From: DATLZC01 sp037444005
GTDB taxonomy: Bacteria > Chloroflexota > Dehalococcoidia > DSTF01 > JACRBR01
Length of the DNA stretch: 55,794 nucleotides
Direction: 5' to 3'
Assembly: GCA_037444005.1 (NCBI GenBank)
Contig: JBBING010000008.1
Span: 1 to 55,794, forward strand
Part shown: piece after piece, positions 8,436 through 16,213 of the stretch
How the letters are laid out: every line of letters starts with the position of its first letter
Position numbering within the stretch: position 1 is the stretch's first letter
Program-made: the position numbers and the translations under genes
Notes under the pieces: model-generated
The model's database searches: none
Told to the model about the DNA's origin: nothing
What the model saw: only the letters and a program-made list of their open reading frames with translations

Positions 8436-8890
8436 CGCTCGGGCCGCTGGACGCGCCGTCGGCGGACGCGCTCGCAGCGTGGACGCCCGGCGTGGCGGCG
8501 GCCGTGGGATATCGCCCTCTCAGCTCGGCGGAGGCCGTGCGCGCGCTGGTGGCAGGGAACGGGTATCGCGTCTGGCGCATCGACGTCAGCGGCGACGACA
8601 CCGCCGCCGGCCTCGTCGTCGCTCGCGACCCCGAGGGCGGCGAAGCGCGCATCGTCTTCGTGGCGCTGCGTCCCGACCTTTGCCGGCGCGGGCTGGGACA
8701 CCGGGCGGCCCTGGAGGCGGAGCGCCGCCTCGCGGCCGCCGGAGCGCGACGCGTGTTCGCAGCGGTGTCGGCGCGGCACGGGCTGTCCGTGTATTTCTGG
8801 CTGCGCCTCGGCTACCGGCCCCTCCTGGCGTCGGCATGGCCTCCGTGCGAGCATCCTGATGTCGGCTGGATGGCGCGAGACGTCGTCTAA
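8417..8890 (+). CDS. GNAT-family N-acetyltransferase
   Basis: Predicted acetyl-CoA-dependent acyltransferase, 157 residues. The acetyl-CoA-binding segment of the GNAT fold is visible as LCRRGLGHRAALEAERRL (an R-x-x-G-x-G/A pattern), preceded by a beta-strand ARIVFVALRPD and followed by a late YFWLRLGYRP strand-turn. The substrate cannot be named. The ATG at 8417 overlaps the 3' end of the dinG-like gene by 19 nt, which suggests co-transcription. Its stop shares the bases CTAA with the stop of the convergent membrane-protein gene. Confidence 0.78.
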   Translation: MARAVVTLGPLDAPSADALAAWTPGVAAAVGYRPLSSAEAVRALVAGNGYRVWRIDVSGDDTAAGLVVARDPEGGEARIVFVALRPDLCRRGLGHRAALEAERRLAAAGARRVFAAVSARHGLSVYFWLRLGYRPLLASAWPPCEHPDVGWMARDVV

Positions 8891-9180
8891 CGCCGGCGGC
8901 CCAGGAACAGCCGGACGGCGATATGCGTGCCGAACAGGAAGAAGAAGAACAGCGCGACGACGTAGACCACGAACGCCGCGGCGCCGGCGAGGACCGCCAG
9001 GGCGAAGTACATGACCACCATGCCCGCGGCGAACGCGAACGCGGTGGGCGCAGACCACCAGTTCCACGCGGGCGGTAGTTCGGACGATGTCCGAGCCGCG
9101 CGCTCTCGCACGGACGGGGGCGGCGGCCGGCCCTGGGCCGGGCGCGCGCGGACGGCTTCACGACCTCTTCGCTGGCTCAT
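8887..9180 (-). CDS. Small two-helix membrane protein of unknown function
   Basis: A 97-residue product with an Arg/Pro-rich N-terminal tail (residues 1-35), then two hydrophobic helices (about 44-66 and 68-90; the second contains the run ALFFFFLFG), ending with a basic RLFLGRRR. This looks like an inner-membrane hairpin with a cytoplasmic basic tail. It lies 61 nt downstream of the zinc-protein pair on the same strand and may be read from the cca operon. GGAG precedes the ATG by a short spacer. Its stop overlaps the acetyltransferase stop by 4 nt. No family recognised. Confidence 0.65.
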   Translation of the reverse strand: MSQRRGREAVRARPAQGRPPPPSVRERAARTSSELPPAWNWWSAPTAFAFAAGMVVMYFALAVLAGAAAFVVYVVALFFFFLFGTHIAVRLFLGRRR

Positions 9181-9191
9181 CGGCGCTCCGT

Positions 9192-9220
9192 CGTTCTCCG
9201 AGAACGTCGGGTGCGCACCC
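9192..9220. repeat. Two adjacent palindromes
   Basis: CGTTCTC-c-GAGAACG (9192-9206) and GGGTGCGCACCC (9209-9220) are perfect inverted repeats in the 61-nt gap between the second zinc protein and the small membrane protein. They could be a stem-loop that attenuates or processes the minus-strand transcript, or a protein-binding site. No T-run follows. Confidence 0.4.
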
Positions 9221-9241
9221 GGCGCACACGTACCACAGCCC

Positions 9242-9406
9242 TCAGCACCCTTGATCCGAATACGGATTCGGGATCACCACGCCGCAATCGCGTCCCGGGC
9301 GTCCCTGGCGTGGAAAGTGAAAGCTCCGCCCGCATACGCTGCACGGAAGCAAATCTCGTCGGTCAGCCGGCTCGCCGCAAACCTGACACCGGGACGCTGC
9401 GTTCAC
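9242..9406 (-). CDS. Zinc-binding miniprotein B, paralogue of its neighbour
   Basis: Only 54 residues, starting with a GTG at 9406 that overlaps the stop of miniprotein A (GTGA). The sequence carries Cys7-x2-Cys10, Cys22-x2-Cys25, His30, Cys41 and a C-terminal Cys54, and matches miniprotein A along its length (CxVCGEPxD, CxxCG, RPGxDCG). It stops at the residue corresponding to Cys59 of A, so it lacks A's last cysteine and its basic tail. The open frame continues upstream to 9619, but that part lies inside A and has no family text, so I reject it. Function unknown; a structural zinc site is inferred from the cysteine spacing. Confidence 0.68.
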   Translation of the reverse strand: MNAASRCQVCGEPADRRDLLPCSVCGRSFHFPRQGRPGRDCGVVIPNPYSDQGC

Positions 9407-9693
9407 GATTCCCACTTCCGGTAGCGCCGCCGGACGGCCCGGGGTCGTCTCGCGCGGAGCCGGCGGGGCGGCGGGTCGGCCGGCGAGCCACGTCTCGCAG
9501 CGGCGAGACAGTTGGCGCATCCAAACTCGAGGGCCAGGTACTGCTCGTTGATCCACACGTCGCCGCAGTCTTTGCCCGGACGGTCGTTCCGCTGGTTGAG
9601 GTGATAGCGCCCGCCGCAACCGTTGCAGATCGACGAGTTCGTCTCGTCGACGGGCTCGCCGCAGACGACGCAGAACGTGGATTCCACGGTCAT
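9403..9693 (-). CDS. Zinc-binding miniprotein A with C4-H-C3 pattern and basic tail
   Basis: A 96-residue protein whose ATG overlaps the stop of the CCA-adding enzyme (ATGA), implying translational coupling. Metal ligands in order are Cys8-x2-Cys11, Cys23-x2-Cys26, His31, Cys43 and Cys59-x2-Cys62, i.e. eight candidate ligands for two zinc ions. The order C4-H-C3 recalls PHD fingers, but the 11-residue gap between His and the next Cys is too long for a classical PHD, so I call it only cross-brace-like. Residues 63-96 are Arg/Pro-rich and basic, which could bind nucleic acid. Coupling to cca hints at an RNA-related role; this is inference. Confidence 0.75.
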   Translation of the reverse strand: MTVESTFCVVCGEPVDETNSSICNGCGGRYHLNQRNDRPGKDCGDVWINEQYLALEFGCANCLAAARRGSPADPPPRRLRARRPRAVRRRYRKWES

Positions 9694-10952
9694 GCTCCGG
9701 TGGCGGGGCCCGCGCGTTCGGTCAGACGCTGCCGGACGAAGCGCTCTTCGTCAGCGCGCGACGCGACGACGCCGTCGAGGCGAGCGTTGCGCAGGGCCCG
9801 CAGAGTCTCTCCGATCTCGGGGCCGCGGAAGCCCAGGGCGGACAGGGCATCGCCATCGAGCTCAGGCCGGATGTGCCGCCAGTCGTCAAGGTAGCGAACG
9901 CACCTTCGCCGCGCAATTTCGTCACGGGCGACGAACGCCGCGGCCGCGATCGCCTCCGGCGGCGCCCCGTCGAGCATCGTGACGACGGCGCTCGGTGCGA
10001 CGGACGCGCGCCGCAGGAGGGGCGCCTCTACGATCTCCGCGAGCGACCGCGCCGCGCACGCAATACGAGGAGCCAACGCCAGTCGGCGCACCGTCCGCTC
10101 CACGAGCGACGGGTGGGCCGACGCGAGCAGGAGGCAGAAGCCGAACCCGTCCAGGGCCACGTTCCACTTCCGAGCCTGCGCGAACGCGCCGTCCGGAACG
10201 TCACGCGGCCACGAAAGGCCGCAGCGTAGCGCCGACAGCAGTCCCGCCTCGGCCGCTCCGGCCAGCGCGCGCTCCGGGCGCTCGTCTTCGAAGATGAGTA
10301 CGAATTCTCGCCGCAACCGGGCCGGCGAAACCCGCCTCAGGTACGCGGCGTCCCGGCGCACGAGGTCGAGGGTGTGCGGCTCGATGGCGAAGTCCAGCCG
10401 CGCCGCGTATCGGAACGCTCGCAGCGCCCGCGTGGCGTCGTCCCGGAACGAGGCGTCGTGCAGGACGCGAACGAGGCGCGCTTCGAGATCCGCGCGTCCG
10501 CCGAACGGGTCGAGGAACTCCTCCGGCTGCGGCCACAGCCTGACGGCCATAGCGTGGATGGTGAAATCCCGTCGGCCGAGGTCGTCGGCGATGCCGGCAG
10601 GCTCGACGACGGGCAGAGCGCCCGGATGCGGATAGCGTTCGCGGCGGGCGGTCACCACGTCCACGCGGCCCGCCACCGCCTGGAGCGACGCCGTCCCGAA
10701 GCGAGGATGGGTAACGAGCCGGGCGCCGCAGGCGGCCGCGACGGCGGCGGCCACTTCGATGGCCGGGCCTTCGACGACCAGGTCGAGGTCGGAAAAGGCC
10801 CGGCCGAGCAGGAGGTCCCGGATGGCCCCGCCCACGGCGAAGAGCGGGTACCTCCGGGAGGCGCATGTCTCCACGGCTGTTTCGGTCAGCGCGCGCTGGT
10901 CGGGCGGGAGTACCGCGAAGAGGCGGTCGCGGAGGGTGGTGGCAGCGGACAT
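9690..10952 (-). CDS. cca: CCA tRNA nucleotidyltransferase / poly(A) polymerase family
   Basis: Class II nucleotidyltransferase, probably adding or repairing the 3'-CCA of tRNAs. The 420-residue product shows the family N-terminus LFAVGGAIRDLLLGR, the two catalytic carboxylates FSDLDLVVEG (D-x-D), a third acid in RVDVVTARRE, the RRDFTIHAMA motif, and the RNA-binding-like segment FRDDATRALRAFRYAARL. A domain with HD-like spacing is not evident at the C-terminus. Bacterial A-adding enzymes share these motifs, so CCA versus A-only addition is not settled. tRNA-Asp in this window encodes its own CCA. I chose ATG 10952 because TATAAT lies exactly 7 nt upstream; ATG 10961 would fall in that box. 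Confidence 0.88.
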   Translation of the reverse strand: MSAATTLRDRLFAVLPPDQRALTETAVETCASRRYPLFAVGGAIRDLLLGRAFSDLDLVVEGPAIEVAAAVAAACGARLVTHPRFGTASLQAVAGRVDVVTARRERYPHPGALPVVEPAGIADDLGRRDFTIHAMAVRLWPQPEEFLDPFGGRADLEARLVRVLHDASFRDDATRALRAFRYAARLDFAIEPHTLDLVRRDAAYLRRVSPARLRREFVLIFEDERPERALAGAAEAGLLSALRCGLSWPRDVPDGAFAQARKWNVALDGFGFCLLLASAHPSLVERTVRRLALAPRIACAARSLAEIVEAPLLRRASVAPSAVVTMLDGAPPEAIAAAAFVARDEIARRRCVRYLDDWRHIRPELDGDALSALGFRGPEIGETLRALRNARLDGVVASRADEERFVRQRLTERAGPATGA

Positions 10953-10959
10953 CGGACGC

Positions 10960-10965
10960 ATTATA
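10960..10965 (-). promoter_or_regulatory. -10 box TATAAT for a leaderless cca transcript
   Basis: A consensus TATAAT on the minus strand followed by 7 nt (GCGTCCG) and ATG at 10952, with no Shine-Dalgarno. The -35 region is weak. It lies back to back with the rnc promoter (10980-11008). Confidence 0.55.
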
Positions 10966-10979
10966 GGTGCGGCGTCGCC

Positions 10980-11008
10980 TTGACTTGCGTGGAAGGCGCG
11001 CCTATCAT
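10980..11008 (+). promoter_or_regulatory. Sigma-70 promoter of the rnc-smc operon
   Basis: TTGACT (10980-10985), 17-nt spacer, TATCAT (11003-11008). Predicted transcription start near 11015, about 35 nt before the ATG at 11050, which is preceded by GGAAGGAG. Confidence 0.7.
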
Positions 11009-11049
11009 CGCGCCGAGACGGACGCCCAGCGCCGCGCGGGAAGGAGCCC

Positions 11050-11925
11050 ATGCCCCCTGCCCGTTGGCGAGTCCCCGAAGCTCGGCTCCCGGTCGCGGGA
11101 TCGACGAGGCGTCTCCCTGATGCGGCGCTCCGCTGCCGAACCGCGCTGTGGCGGCCCGGCGCCCGCCCGATCGCCGCCCGGCGCAGAGATCAGGGTGCCA
11201 AATTGCCGGACGAGCTGAGCGAGTTGGAGCGGGCGATCGGGATACGGTTCAGGAACCGTGCGCTGTTGCGTCAGGCGCTCGTCCACACGAGCTACGTCAA
11301 CGAAAACCCGGGGCTGGACGTTGGGTCCAACGAGCGGCTGGAGTTTCTGGGTGACGCAGCGCTCGGCCTCGTGATCGGGAAGCTCCTCTATCAGGAGTAC
11401 CCCGACGTGGACGAGGGCCGGCTCACCGAGTTGCGCGCCCACCTGGTCCGGCGGGACACCCTCGCGCGAGCGGCTGCCCGGCTGCGGCTGGGCGACTACC
11501 TGCGCCTGGGGCGGGGGGAGGAGGCCGCCGGCGGCAGGGAGCGGCCGACGAACCTCGCGCACGCGTTCGAGGCGCTCGTGGGTGCGGTGTACCTCGACCA
11601 GGGGCTCGAAGCTGTCGAGCGGTTCGTGTTCGAGGCGCTGGGGCCCGAACTGGCATCCGTTCGGGAGCGCCGAGTGCCCGCGGACCCGAAGTCGCAGCTC
11701 CAGGAGTACGTGCAGTCCCACTGGCAGATCACGCCGACGTATCGCACGGTGCGCATCGAAGGGCCGGACCACGCCCGGCGGTTCACCGTCGAGGTGAGCG
11801 TGGGGGGCGAGGTGTTGGGATCGGGCGAGGGCCGAAGCAAGCAGCAGGCCGAGAAGGCGGCGGCGAGGATCGCCCTGGAAGCGCTGGAACGAAAGGAAGC
11901 GGGAGCAGGACAGAAGAGTGAGTAG
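11050..11925 (+). CDS. rnc: Ribonuclease III
   Basis: Double-strand-specific endoribonuclease that processes rRNA precursors and structured RNAs. The signature NERLEFLGDA (catalytic Glu/Asp) is clear, followed by ELRAHLVRRDTLA, HAFEALVGAVYLDQG with the second acidic pair, and a C-terminal double-stranded-RNA-binding domain (DPKSQLQEYVQ to GRSKQQAEKAAARIALEAL). The core begins only near residue 53. Start at ATG 11050 is supported by GGAAGGAG and the promoter at 10980-11008, but leaves a 50-residue Arg/Pro-rich extension and 291 residues in total, against about 230 in the family. A TTG at 11203 would give 240 residues. The gene ends 3 nt before smc. Confidence 0.93.
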   Translation: MPPARWRVPEARLPVAGSTRRLPDAALRCRTALWRPGARPIAARRRDQGAKLPDELSELERAIGIRFRNRALLRQALVHTSYVNENPGLDVGSNERLEFLGDAALGLVIGKLLYQEYPDVDEGRLTELRAHLVRRDTLARAAARLRLGDYLRLGRGEEAAGGRERPTNLAHAFEALVGAVYLDQGLEAVERFVFEALGPELASVRERRVPADPKSQLQEYVQSHWQITPTYRTVRIEGPDHARRFTVEVSVGGEVLGSGEGRSKQQAEKAAARIALEALERKEAGAGQKSE

Positions 11926-11928
11926 CGG

Positions 11929-14900
11929 ATGTATCTGAAGCGGCTGGAGCTGCAGGGCTTCAAGAGCTTCGCCAACAAAACCTCCTTCGAGTTCGGGCCG
12001 GGCGTCACCGCCATCGTGGGCCCGAACGGCGTCGGGAAGTCCAACGTCTCGGAAGCGATTCGCTGGGTGCTGGGCGAGCCCGCCCGGCGCAACCTCCGCG
12101 TGTCCCGAACGGAGGACATCATCTTCACCGGCTCCGCGAAGCGAGGTCCCGCCGGGCTGGCCGAGGTCAGCATGACCTTCGATAACACCGACGGCTGGCT
12201 TCCTGTCGACTTCTCGGAGGTCGTGGTCACGCGGCGCGCGTTCCGCAGCGGCGAGAACGAGTACTACATCAACCGCTCTCGCGTGCGCTACCGGGACGTG
12301 CAGGACCTGTTCCTCCGGGCGCAGGTAGGGCAGAACAGCTACGCGTTCATGGGTCAGGGTCTCGTCGAGCAGGTGCTGAGCCTCCGCTCCGATGAGCGGC
12401 GGACGCTCATCGAAGAGGCCGCGGATGTGCGGCTGTACCGCGCGAAGCTCGACGAAGCGCGCGACCGGCTCGCCGCGACCCGCGACAACCTGGAGCGGGT
12501 CCAACTGCTCGTCGCGGAGATCCGGCCGCGCCTCACGCAGCTCGAGAAACAGGCCTCGCGAGCGGCGCTCCATGCGCGTCTCAGCGCGGAGCTCGCCCAA
12601 CTCCTGCACGTCTGGTACGCGCACCTCTGGCAAGAGGCGACCCAGGCTGTGGAGGACGCCCGGCGCGCCCGCGACGAGCGCCGGCGCGAGTTCGACGAGG
12701 CGCGCCTCCGCGTCGAGCGCTTCGAGGAGGGGCTGCAGGCGCTTCGACAGGCCATCGAGCGCCTCCGCGCCGATATCCAGCGGCGGGAGCGGGCGTTTCA
12801 CAGCGTCGAGCAGGAACTCCGGGAGCTCGAGCGGCGCATCGCCCTCGACGAGGAACGCCGCCGCTTGCTGCTGTCCCGCCGTCATGAGCTTTCGTCCGAC
12901 CTGGAGCAGATCACCGCCGAGCTCGCCTCGACGGCCACGCCCGAGGACGCGCGCCGGGAGGCCGAGCTTGCGGCGGCCCTCGCGGCGGCGATCGAGCGAC
13001 TGGAGGAGGAACGGAAGGCGCTGGCCGCGCTCGAGGAGGAGCGTTCGGCGCTGCGGCGTCGCGAGGCGGAGCTCGAACGCCAGGTCGCGCGCGAGCGGAC
13101 GGCGGCGTCGGAGGCGCGCGCGAGACTGGACGCGCTCGCCGCCGAGTCGGATCGCATCGACCGCGCATTGGACGAGCGCCGGGCCGAACGGCAGACGCTC
13201 CTCGCGCGGCTCGCGGACTGGGCGCGCGAGTATCAGCGGCTGCGCAACGAGGCGCTGCCCCTGAGCGACGCGATCCGGTCAGGCGTCCTCGACCGGGAGA
13301 CGCTAGAACGGCGGGCGCAGGAGGCACGCTCCCAGGTCGAGGCGCTGGAGGGCGAGGTCCGCCGGCTGCGCTCGTGGGTGGAGTCGCTGGAGGTGCGGCT
13401 CGATGTGCTCGGACGGATCGAAGTGAAGCCTCCCGCGCCAGACATGGGCATCCGGATGCTCCTGGCCGCGGGCGGGCTTTACCGCCAGGAGGGATTTCCC
13501 GAAGAGCGGATCATCGAGAACATGGTCGGCCTCGTGGGCCAGCTCGTGAAGGTTCGGGCCGGCTTCGAGCGGGCCATCGAGGCGGCGTTGGCCGACTACC
13601 TCTACGCCGTCGTCGTCGAGCGGAACGCGGACGCGCTCGCCGCCATCGAGCTGCTTCTGAGCGGCGACAACGGCCGCGCCACGGTCATCGCCATGGACTC
13701 GTTCAAGGCGGCGCCTGCGATGCACATTCCTCGCGAGCGGGGGATTCTCGGTGTCGCCGCGCAGTTCGTGCGCTGCGACGCCCCCTATCGGGCGCTCGTC
13801 GACACGCTGCTCGGCCGCACCGTCGTCGTGGAGAGCCTGGCGGCTGCGCACTCCGTGCTACGGCGGGGGCTCGGCGTGAGCGCCGTCACTCTCGACGGCG
13901 TGCTGATTCGCCCCAACGGCGCGCTGAGCGCCGGGAGTTCGCGTGTCGTGACGGAGACGCTGCAGCGGCAGCGCGAGCTCGACGACATCCCCCGCGAGCT
14001 GGCGCGGCTACGGCCGCAGCTTCTCGAGCGAGAGGCGGCGCTGCGGGAGGCCCAGCGCGCCCTTCAGGAGCTGGAAGCGACGCTGGTAAATCGCGTGCGC
14101 CATCTGGAGACGCTGCACCGGCAGCAGGTGGACGCCGAGGCGTCGCTCGCCGAGTGCCGATCGCGCCTCCCCGAGTATCGGGGCAGGCTGCGGCTGGCGC
14201 AGAGCGAGATCGCGCGTCTGCTCGCGGAGCGGGCCGAGGTCGCGGAGCGACAGGCGTCGCTCGAGCGGGAGCGGCAGGAGCGCGAGCTTGCGGCGGATGC
14301 GGCCGCGGCCGCGCTCGAGGAAACGCGGGCCCGTCTGGCGGAGGTCGAACGCGACCGCGAGCCGCTCGACAGGCTGGTCGCCGAGGCGGCGGGCGAGGTC
14401 GCCCGCATCGACGCGGAGTTGCGGTCGTTGCGGCAGATGCATGCGACGCTGGCGTCGGCGCGCCGGCGCCTGGAGGCGCAGCGGGACCAGAAGGAGCAGC
14501 AGCTCGCCCGCATCGCTCAGGAGCTCGAAGCCATCGAGCGGCGGCTCGCGGCGGACCAGCGGGCTCGCAGCGACCGCGCGGCCGACTGGGAAGGGCTGCG
14601 ACAAGAGCTGGATCCCGCCCGGCAGGAGCTGGCGCAGCTCGACTCGCGGGAGCGGTCGCTCGGGCAAGAGCTGGCGCAGGCGCAAGCGGCCGTGCTGACG
14701 GCCGAACGGGCGCTTCTCGACGCGGAGAACGACGTGCGCGTCAGGCTGGAAGAGCTGGAGACCGTCCGGGCCAGCCTGGAAGCCGAGGGCTTCGTCGCCA
14801 CTGACGACGGTGACGTTCGCCGGGCCGCGCCCGCGGTCAGGCAAGAGGAGCGCGACGGAGACGATGGCGTGCCCGCGTGGATGCGAGACCAGGCCCCGGA

Positions 14901-15615
14901 GACGCAGCCCCAGGGCCTGCCGCCCATCCGCGGCGGCGCGCAGGTGGACGCCGCCCAGATTCGCGAGCGCATCGCCGACCTGCGCGCGCAGATTCGCGCT
15001 CTCGGCCCCGTCAACGAGCAGGCGGAGGCCGACTACGCGGAGAGCAAGGAGCGCTACGACTTCCTGACGTCGCAGGTCGCCGACCTCACCGAAGCCGAGA
15101 GCCAGCTCCGGCAGGCCATCAAGGAGCTGGAGACGGTGATCCGCGAACGCTTCCGAAGCACGTTCAAGCAGGTCAACCGGGAGTTCGAGCGGTTCTTCGC
15201 CACGTTCTTCGGCGGCGGGCACGCGCGGCTGACGCTCGCGGCGGCGAGCGGTGACGACTTGCCGGGCGTCGAGATCGAAGCGCAGCCTCCGGGCAAGAAG
15301 ATCACGAGCCTCGCGCTGATGTCGGGCGGTGAGCGGTCGCTGACGGCTGTGGCGCTGCTGTTCGCATTGCTCACAGCGCATCCCTCGCCCATCTGCGTCC
15401 TCGACGAGGTGGACGCGGCGCTGGACGAGTCGAACGTCGGTCGGTTCGCGACGGAGCTTCGGCGGCTCGCTGAGAAGACGCAGTTCATCATCATCACCCA
15501 CAACCGCCGGACCATCGAGATCGCCGACACGATCTACGGCGTCTCCATGGCCGACGACTCAGTCTCACGCGTGCTGTCGCTGCGCCTGGCGGACGTGCCG
15601 CGCAACCTGAACTAG
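11929..15615 (+). CDS. smc: Chromosome segregation protein SMC
   Basis: Structural maintenance of chromosomes ATPase (1228 residues), the condensin subunit that organises and segregates the nucleoid. The N-terminal head opens MYLKRLELQGFKSFANKT with Walker A GPNGVGKSN (residues 31-39). Two long Glu/Arg/Ala-rich coiled-coil arms (about 165-500 and 680-1010) flank a hinge around 505-665 (LVGQLVKVRAGFERAIEAAL, then an FxxxxPxR-like boundary). The C-terminal head has the ABC signature LMSGGERSLTA (about residue 1130) and Walker B CVLDEVDAALDESN (about 1155). It follows rnc by 3 nt, a pairing also found in Bacillus (rnc-smc). No ftsY follows. ScpA/ScpB partners are not in this window. Confidence 0.97.
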   Translation: MYLKRLELQGFKSFANKTSFEFGPGVTAIVGPNGVGKSNVSEAIRWVLGEPARRNLRVSRTEDIIFTGSAKRGPAGLAEVSMTFDNTDGWLPVDFSEVVVTRRAFRSGENEYYINRSRVRYRDVQDLFLRAQVGQNSYAFMGQGLVEQVLSLRSDERRTLIEEAADVRLYRAKLDEARDRLAATRDNLERVQLLVAEIRPRLTQLEKQASRAALHARLSAELAQLLHVWYAHLWQEATQAVEDARRARDERRREFDEARLRVERFEEGLQALRQAIERLRADIQRRERAFHSVEQELRELERRIALDEERRRLLLSRRHELSSDLEQITAELASTATPEDARREAELAAALAAAIERLEEERKALAALEEERSALRRREAELERQVARERTAASEARARLDALAAESDRIDRALDERRAERQTLLARLADWAREYQRLRNEALPLSDAIRSGVLDRETLERRAQEARSQVEALEGEVRRLRSWVESLEVRLDVLGRIEVKPPAPDMGIRMLLAAGGLYRQEGFPEERIIENMVGLVGQLVKVRAGFERAIEAALADYLYAVVVERNADALAAIELLLSGDNGRATVIAMDSFKAAPAMHIPRERGILGVAAQFVRCDAPYRALVDTLLGRTVVVESLAAAHSVLRRGLGVSAVTLDGVLIRPNGALSAGSSRVVTETLQRQRELDDIPRELARLRPQLLEREAALREAQRALQELEATLVNRVRHLETLHRQQVDAEASLAECRSRLPEYRGRLRLAQSEIARLLAERAEVAERQASLERERQERELAADAAAAALEETRARLAEVERDREPLDRLVAEAAGEVARIDAELRSLRQMHATLASARRRLEAQRDQKEQQLARIAQELEAIERRLAADQRARSDRAADWEGLRQELDPARQELAQLDSRERSLGQELAQAQAAVLTAERALLDAENDVRVRLEELETVRASLEAEGFVATDDGDVRRAAPAVRQEERDGDDGVPAWMRDQAPETQPQGLPPIRGGAQVDAAQIRERIADLRAQIRALGPVNEQAEADYAESKERYDFLTSQVADLTEAESQLRQAIKELETVIRERFRSTFKQVNREFERFFATFFGGGHARLTLAAASGDDLPGVEIEAQPPGKKITSLALMSGGERSLTAVALLFALLTAHPSPICVLDEVDAALDESNVGRFATELRRLAEKTQFIIITHNRRTIEIADTIYGVSMADDSVSRVLSLRLADVPRNLN

Positions 15616-15634
15616 CGCGAGCCGCTCATGCGAA

Positions 15635-15656
15635 GGCCGCCCGAACAGGGGCGGCC
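15635..15656. terminator. Bidirectional hairpin between smc and the CBS gene
   Basis: GGCCGCCC (15635-15642), 6-nt loop, GGGCGGCC (15649-15656): a perfect 8-bp GC stem between two convergent genes. There is no T-run, so termination is inferred from position and stem strength. Confidence 0.5.
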
Positions 15657-15685
15657 CGCTGTGGTATCTGAGCTCGCTGTCAGCT

Positions 15686-16213
15686 TCAGTCGAATACGCG
15701 GCTCACGTGGCGGAACACCTGCCGGGCGGAAACGATGCCCGTGGGCCGGCCGCCGTCCTTCACCAGCGGGATGTGCCGGAAGCCGCCGATGGCCATCTTG
15801 TGGAGCGCCACGGCGAGCGAGTCGTCCTCGCGGAGCACGACAGGGTCGGGCGTCATGATGTCGGCGACCTTCACGGCGTTGAGGTCGGTGCGCTCGTCGG
15901 ACGCCTTCATGAGGATGTCGCGCTCGGTGAGGATGCCGACGATGCGGTCGCCTTCACACACCACGACCGCGCCGGTGTCGCGGTCCTGCATCATGTGGAT
16001 GGCGTACCCGATGGGGTCGCTGGGCGCGACGATGGGCGGAGGCGGCACGCCGATCTCCCCGAGCCGCTCGTTGATGAGGCGCTCGATGACCTCGTCCTCC
16101 GGCCGCGGGACATCGAGCGTCGTCAGCGCCTGACCGCAGTTCTCGCAGGTGTCGGCTCCGCGGACGTTCTCGAACCCGCAGTCGGGACAGGCGACGAGAT
16201 CAGCCCGATCCAT
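15686..16213 (-). CDS. Zinc-ribbon CBS-pair protein
   Basis: A 175-residue protein with an N-terminal zinc ribbon (CPDCGFENV... CENCGQ, residues 9-28), a short linker, and two CBS motifs. The first includes GAVVVCEGDRIVGILTERDI and the second FRHIPLVKDGGRPTGIVSARQV. CBS pairs bind adenine nucleotides or SAM and act as energy sensors. This is the last gene of the KorAB operon and overlaps the end of korB by 14 nt. A second CBS-pair protein begins the same operon. Inferred role is to tune the oxidoreductase or report nucleotide status; the target is not visible. Confidence 0.82.
   Translation of the reverse strand: MDRADLVACPDCGFENVRGADTCENCGQALTTLDVPRPEDEVIERLINERLGEIGVPPPPIVAPSDPIGYAIHMMQDRDTGAVVVCEGDRIVGILTERDILMKASDERTDLNAVKVADIMTPDPVVLREDDSLAVALHKMAIGGFRHIPLVKDGGRPTGIVSARQVFRHVSRVFD

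Noticed and set aside
9192..9206. CGTTCTCcGAGAACG as a LexA box
   Set aside because: The half-sites run GTTC...GAAC, opposite to the GAAC-N4-GTTC consensus of Gram-positive LexA, and there is no damage gene directly downstream.
9407..9619. N-terminal extension of zinc miniprotein B
   Set aside because: It runs out of frame through miniprotein A and is low-complexity; the GTG at 9406 overlaps A's stop and gives a clean start.
11005..12885. Long minus-strand open frame of 626 codons opposite rnc and smc
   Set aside because: It mirrors a GC-rich real gene and has no family text; high third-position GC creates long antisense frames here.
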